The notes under the pieces were generated by a model, which saw nothing but the letters and a program-made list of their open reading frames with translations, had not been told where the DNA came from and did not search any database. From positions 248,001 through 312,000 of the forward strand of contig NZ_JAJSBI010000008.1 in assembly GCF_021261325.1 (NCBI RefSeq): a DNA stretch of 64,000 bases, read 5' to 3'. This DNA comes from Streptomyces guryensis. GTDB taxonomy: Bacteria; Actinomycetota; Actinomycetes; Streptomycetales; Streptomycetaceae. Made by a program: the position numbers and the translations under genes. Every line of letters begins with the position of its first letter. Position 1 is the stretch's first letter. This document shows, one piece after another, positions 60,299-64,000 of the stretch.

Positions 60299-61237
60299 TC
60301 AGAGGCCGGGCGAGAGCTCGGCCATGCAGCCGAACAGTCCGGGGCCGTCGAGCGGGGGCAGTGAGGGGTCGAGCTCCCGGTAGACGGTGTGCACGTTGAC
60401 GGCGAGGCGTTCGCTCTCGTCCAGGTCGGTGAAGCGGCCGAGGCGGATGTCGCGTGCCGCGTCCATGGCGGGCATGCCGGCGGTGAACCGGGCGGTGGCC
60501 TGCTCGTGGACGTGTTCCAGGTAGTCGCGGATCTCGCGGACGGACCGCTTGGCGGTGACGGGGCCGTGGCCGGGTACGACGATGTCTGCGTCGAGGCCCA
60601 GCAGCAGGTCGCAGGCGGCGAGCCAGCGGGTGAAGGGACCGTGCCAGACGACCGGCGCCGCTCCGGCGAACACGATGTCGCCGGTGTAGACGGTCCGCGC
60701 CTGGGGCACGTGGACGATCGTGTCGCCGGCGCTGTGCGCGGGCCCCACGTCGATGAGGCGGACTTCCGTGCCGCCGATGTCCAGGACGGTCTCGCCGTCG
60801 AAGACCCGGTTCGGCAGGACGGGTTCGATGTCGGTGTGGTCGAAGCGGCCGAAGATCCGGCGGGCGAAGTGTCCGGCCGGGCTGTCCATGCCGGTCAGTG
60901 CGCGCATGTCGGCCGGGCCCACCTGCCGCATGTCCGCCACGGACCCGCGGGCCGCGATGATCTCGGCGTGCGACACGAGCTGGTTGCCGAACCAGTGGTC
61001 GCCGTTGCCGTGGGTGTTGACCACGGTGGAGATCGGTGCGGGAGCGGTGAGCGGCTCCAGCGCGTCGAGCATGGTCCTGGTCAGCCGCAGGTCGTAGAGG
61101 GTGTCGACGAGCAGTGACGCGCCCCGGCCGGTGATCAGCCCGGCGTTGCTCATACCCCATCCGGCATCGCCCGCGATCCAGGCGTAACAGCCGTGTCCGA
61201 GCGCGACACGGCCCGTCCGGGATGTCACGGAAGCCAC
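60299..61237 (-). CDS. metallo-beta-lactamase-fold hydrolase
   Basis: 312 residues. The metal loop reads NTHGNGDHWFGN near residue 73, i.e. HxNxDH in place of HxHxDH. DVGPAHSAGDTIVHV gives the next His, VYTGDIVFAG the bridging Asp, and VPGHGPVT the last His. The Asn variant is found in a subfamily of actinobacterial MBL proteins, so the enzyme is probably active. First gene of the catabolic operon, divergent from TetR with the operator between. Likely hydrolyses an ester or lactone feeding the FAH-family step. Confidence 0.87.
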   Translation of the reverse strand: MASVTSRTGRVALGHGCYAWIAGDAGWGMSNAGLITGRGASLLVDTLYDLRLTRTMLDALEPLTAPAPISTVVNTHGNGDHWFGNQLVSHAEIIAARGSVADMRQVGPADMRALTGMDSPAGHFARRIFGRFDHTDIEPVLPNRVFDGETVLDIGGTEVRLIDVGPAHSAGDTIVHVPQARTVYTGDIVFAGAAPVVWHGPFTRWLAACDLLLGLDADIVVPGHGPVTAKRSVREIRDYLEHVHEQATARFTAGMPAMDAARDIRLGRFTDLDESERLAVNVHTVYRELDPSLPPLDGPGLFGCMAELSPGL

Positions 61238-61284
61238 GTTGCCTCCTTGTCAGCGTCCCGCGCTCAACAGTGCGAGACTTCCAT

Positions 61285-61312
61285 CCACTGCTGGACTCTG
61301 GTCCAGCAGTGG
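61285..61312. promoter_or_regulatory. TetR operator, perfect 12-bp arms
   Basis: CCACTGCTGGAC (61285-61296), four bases, GTCCAGCAGTGG (61301-61312), between the divergent MBL operon and tetR. It almost surely binds the adjacent TetR protein and controls both directions. Confidence 0.88.
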
Positions 61313-61378
61313 AGAGGAATCTAGATAGGTCTCGGGGAGGGGTCAAGAGGTGTGCGGCCCTGTGCTGTACTGAGGGCC

Positions 61379-62008
61379 ATGAAGATCCGGGACGCGGCAG
61401 CCGCCTCCGAGGGCGGCGCGGCCGTCGGACGCCAGGAGCGCAGGCGTCGGAAGCTGCACGACGAGCTGTACGAGGCGGCGGTCGGTCTCTTCGTCGCCCA
61501 GGGATACGAGGCGACCACCATGGAGCAGATCGCCGAGGCCGCCGATGTCGCCCGGGCCACCGTCTTCAACCACTTCGCGCAGAAGGTCGGCTTCCTCGAG
61601 GAATGGGGAGTCCGCCGCCGTGCCCGCGTCGCCGAGATCCTCGGCGCGGAGCACGCCGAGGATCTCGCGGTCGGCGACCGGCTGCGCCGCTACCTGAAGG
61701 AGATGGGCGACCTCAACGCCGCCTCACGTGCCGAGACCACCGTCCTGATGGACGCCTCAGCGCGGTACGGGCACCTCCTGCAGGACCCGTCCCTGGAAGT
61801 CGAACTCGCCAGGATCGTCGAGCAAGGGCGGCGGCGCGGGGAGATCAGGGCGGGCGTCGACTGCGACCAGGCCGGCCAACTCCTGGCCGCCTGCTACTTC
61901 TCGACGATCCTGCGCTGGATCCGCGAGGAACCGGCCCCCTTCGACCTGCACGAGCGCCTCGCCGGGGCACTCGACATCATCCTGTTGGGCCTCCTTGCCA
62001 TCCGCTGA
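61379..62008 (+). CDS. TetR-family repressor of the MBL-MFS-FAH operon
   Basis: 209 residues. Helix-turn-helix at about residues 25-70 (LYEAAVGLFVAQGYEATTME, then QIAEAADVARATVFNHFAQK). The C-terminal ligand domain (LNAASRAETTVLMDASARYG; CYFSTILRWIREEPAPFDL) is of the TetR_C type with conserved FSTILRW. Divergent from the MBL gene with a strong palindrome between. The ATG at 61379 was taken because upstream codons lie close to the operator. Immediately followed by a truncated ROK gene. Confidence 0.92.
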   Translation: MKIRDAAAASEGGAAVGRQERRRRKLHDELYEAAVGLFVAQGYEATTMEQIAEAADVARATVFNHFAQKVGFLEEWGVRRRARVAEILGAEHAEDLAVGDRLRRYLKEMGDLNAASRAETTVLMDASARYGHLLQDPSLEVELARIVEQGRRRGEIRAGVDCDQAGQLLAACYFSTILRWIREEPAPFDLHERLAGALDIILLGLLAIR

Positions 62009-62049
62009 GCACCCTGCCGACCCAACTCCCGCCCCACTCCCGTCCCTTG

Positions 62050-62715
62050 CCGCGCCCCCGCCCCGCTGACGAACTCGGCCGCCGGTTCGGCCACCCGGTG
62101 TCCGTCGCCAACGACGCCGACATGGGAGCCCGCGGCGAGCACGCCTTCGGCGCCGCACGCTCACTGGACGACTTCCTGTACATCAAGGCGTCACACGGCA
62201 TCGGCGCCGGCCTGGTCCTTGCCGGGCGCACCTACCCCGGCTCGACCGGCATCTCCGGCGAGATCGGTCACACCCGGTTGCAGGACTCCACGAACCTGTG
62301 CCGGTGCGGCAACCGCGGCTGCCTGGAGACCGTCGTCTCGATCACCGAGGTCCGCAAACAACTGGCCCACGTGCTGTCGTCGGCCGGACCGGAGACGGAC
62401 CCCCACTCCCTCCCGTCCCTGGCCGAACCCGCCGCCAGGCCCGCCGCCGCGCGCGTGATCACCGATGCCGGGCGGACCATCGGCCTGGTCCTGGCGGACC
62501 TCGTCAACTGCCTCAACCCCGCGGCGATCATCCTCGGCGGGGAACTCGGGGCGGCCGGGGAACCGTTGGTGGCGGGCGTCCGCGAATCCGTCGACCGATA
62601 CGCGCAACCGGCCGGTGCCCACGCCGTCACCGTCATGGCCAGCAAACTCCAGCAACGCGCCGAACTGCTCGGCGCCGTGGCGACCGCCATGCGACAAGCC
62701 CCGGCCGCCGGATGA
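62050..62715 (+). pseudogene. ROK-family regulator or kinase, 5' truncated
   Basis: About 220 codons of the ROK C-terminal half: HPVSVANDADMGARGEHAFG, KASHGIGAGLVLAG, GEIGHTRL, then the zinc motif CRCGNRGCLE and LNPAAIILGGELG. The N-terminal winged helix and the first half of the ATP-binding fold (DxGGT) are missing. The frame runs straight out of unrelated sequence 40 bp after the tetR stop and no start codon with a ribosome site was found. It may once have regulated the GH3 gene downstream. Confidence 0.75.
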
Positions 62716-62990
62716 ACCAGCCGCGCCGACGGCCCCTCACCGTTACAGCACATGCTTCACAAACGAAACCCAACGCTGCTGTCTGCAGACGGAGTCGGCG
62801 ATTGCGGGTCACCGCTGCCGGTCACCACTGCCCCGCAGAACTGCCCGACTAACAGGGAATGTTGCTCCAAGTTCCGGACTGCAGAAGTCGTTGACGTGGA
62901 CGCAACCATTCCGTAACGTGCTGCAACTGTTGAAGGAAGCAGGCCAATGATCCACCCATTGTTCGCCCCTCCTATTCAAAGGATGAAGGC

Positions 62991-64000
62991 ATGGGTGTTG
63001 TACGCAGGCGTACGGTCATCACGGCACTCGGCGGTACGGTCGCCGCCGCAGCCGCCACGGGAACCGCACAAGCCGAGCAAACCGCTTCGGTCGCGGCCGC
63101 AAAGCGCGAGGCCGGCCCCTACGAGGCGAAGATCAAAGCCCTGTTGGGCCGGATGACCGTCGAGGAGAAGCTGGGGCAGCTGCAGCAGATGTCCTGGACG
63201 GGCGACACCGGCCCCGGCGGTGGGCAGACCGATCAGGCGGAGAAGGCCGCCCGCACGGGCAGGCTCGGGTCCGTGCTCAACATCTACGGGGCGAAATCCA
63301 CCAACGAGCTCCAGCGTCTCGCCGTCGAGGAATCACGGCTGGGCATCCCGCTGCTGTTCGGCCTCGACGTCATCCACGGTTTCTGGACCACGTTCCCCAT
63401 CCCCCTCGCGCAGGCGTCCAGCTTCGACCCGGCGGTGACCGAGCAGGACGCCGAGGTCTCGGCCGCGGAAGCGCGCTCCAACGGGGTGCGCTGGACGTTC
63501 TCCCCGATGATGGACGTCACCCACGAGCCGCGCTGGGGCCGCATCGCGGAGGGCAGCGGCGAAGACCCCTACCTCGCAGCGGCCTTCGCCGCGGCCAAGA
63601 CCCGCGGCTACCAGGGCGACGGCACCCACCTGGACTCCGACACCCGGCTCGCGGCCTGCGCCAAGCACTTCGTCGCCTACGGAGGCGCGGAAGGCGGCCG
63701 CGACTACAACACCGTCGACACCTCCGAGGCCCACCTGCGCAACCACTACCTCCCGCCCTTCAAGGCGGCCCTGGACGCCGGGGTGGCCACCGTCATGGCC
63801 TCCTTCAACACCGTCAGCGGCGTCCCCGCCCACGGCAACCGGCACACCCTGACCGACATCCTCAAGGACGAGTGGGGCTTCGACGGGTTCGTCGTCAGCG
63901 ACTACACCGGCGTCCAGGAACTGATCGTCCACGGCTTCGCCGCCGACGGCGCCGACGCCGGCCGACTCGCCCTGAACGCCGGGGTGGACATGGAAATGGT
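62991..64000 (+). CDS. GH3 beta-glucosidase, exported, cut by window end
   Basis: At least 336 residues visible. The start ATG at 62991 follows AAAGGATGAAGG. The N terminus GVVRRRTVITALGGTVAAAAA has the twin-arginine export pattern. GH3 barrel: LLGRMTVEEKLGQLQQM, IPLLFGLDVIHG, RWTFSPMMDVTHEPRWGRI, GSGEDPYLAA, CAKHFVAYGG and GFVVSDYTGV with the nucleophile Asp. It continues past base 64000. It should release glucose or xylose from oligosaccharides, consistent with the cellulase-type genes nearby. Confidence 0.93.
   Translation, partial: MGVVRRRTVITALGGTVAAAAATGTAQAEQTASVAAAKREAGPYEAKIKALLGRMTVEEKLGQLQQMSWTGDTGPGGGQTDQAEKAARTGRLGSVLNIYGAKSTNELQRLAVEESRLGIPLLFGLDVIHGFWTTFPIPLAQASSFDPAVTEQDAEVSAAEARSNGVRWTFSPMMDVTHEPRWGRIAEGSGEDPYLAAAFAAAKTRGYQGDGTHLDSDTRLAACAKHFVAYGGAEGGRDYNTVDTSEAHLRNHYLPPFKAALDAGVATVMASFNTVSGVPAHGNRHTLTDILKDEWGFDGFVVSDYTGVQELIVHGFAADGADAGRLALNAGVDMEM

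Noticed and set aside
58325..60364. 679-codon plus-strand frame across the MFS gene
   Set aside because: Arg/Gly/Asp-rich shadow opposite a clear membrane protein.

Overview
The window is very GC-rich actinobacterial chromosome, almost certainly Streptomyces. Codon third positions are overwhelmingly G/C. A 332-aa HrdD-type sigma factor sits in an order (sigma factor, GNAT, LigB dioxygenase, MarR, DHA2 exporter, TetR) that I recall from the S. coelicolor hrdD neighbourhood. The sugar transporters have no ATPase gene of their own, as is usual in Streptomyces.

Layout. (1) 1-5.9 kb: part of an FxSxx-COOH-type RiPP locus. It has a large NB-ARC/TPR protein cut by the window edge, an HExxH peptide hydroxylase candidate, and a 66-codon precursor-like gene whose tail lacks the FxSxx motif. 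(2) 5.9-18.1 kb: ordinary chromosome, with efflux pumps and their regulators, hrdD with a SigR-type promoter, an M6 protease and a double-length IclR regulator. (3) 18.4-31.6 kb: an accessory region around tRNA-Arg(CCT). It starts with a four-gene coupled unit (XRE-like regulator, ImmA-like peptidase, seven-helix MAB_1171c-type membrane protein, FAD oxidoreductase). The tRNA gene follows, and its 3' end is duplicated exactly once about 4 kb downstream and imperfectly a second time about 5.3 kb downstream. Between these copies lie integrase debris, an ArsR/MFS pair, a truncated Uma2 nuclease and a Phd/PIN toxin-antitoxin pair. (4) 31.3-42.3 kb: a compact terpenoid or meroterpenoid gene cluster bordered on both sides by dead tyrosine-integrase remnants. 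It encodes a PLP aminotransferase, polyprenyl diphosphate synthase, UbiA prenyltransferase, squalene-hopene-type cyclase, FAD monooxygenase, methyltransferase, Fe/2OG dioxygenase and P450. (5) 42.4-57.1 kb: a polysaccharide-use region with GH5, two large secreted hydrolases with ricin-type lectin tails, a cytoplasmic GH63-like enzyme, a CUT1 ABC importer, LacI with repeated palindromic operators, and GH12. (6) 57.2-62.7 kb: a catabolic operon (MBL hydrolase, MFS, FAH-family hydrolase, a CoA-transferase stub fused to ISL3 transposase debris) under a TetR repressor with a perfect 12-bp-arm operator, then a beheaded ROK gene. (7) 63.0 kb to the end: a GH3 beta-glucosidase running off the window.

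How the genes work together. The terpenoid operon reads as chain synthesis, transfer to an acceptor, epoxidation, cyclisation and tailoring. The polysaccharide region reads as extracellular cutting, oligosaccharide import and intracellular hydrolysis under one LacI switch. The tRNA-Arg region shows repeated integration and decay. No CRISPR array, rRNA or intact insertion sequence was seen. All functions are from reading motifs and family resemblance; no database search was run.
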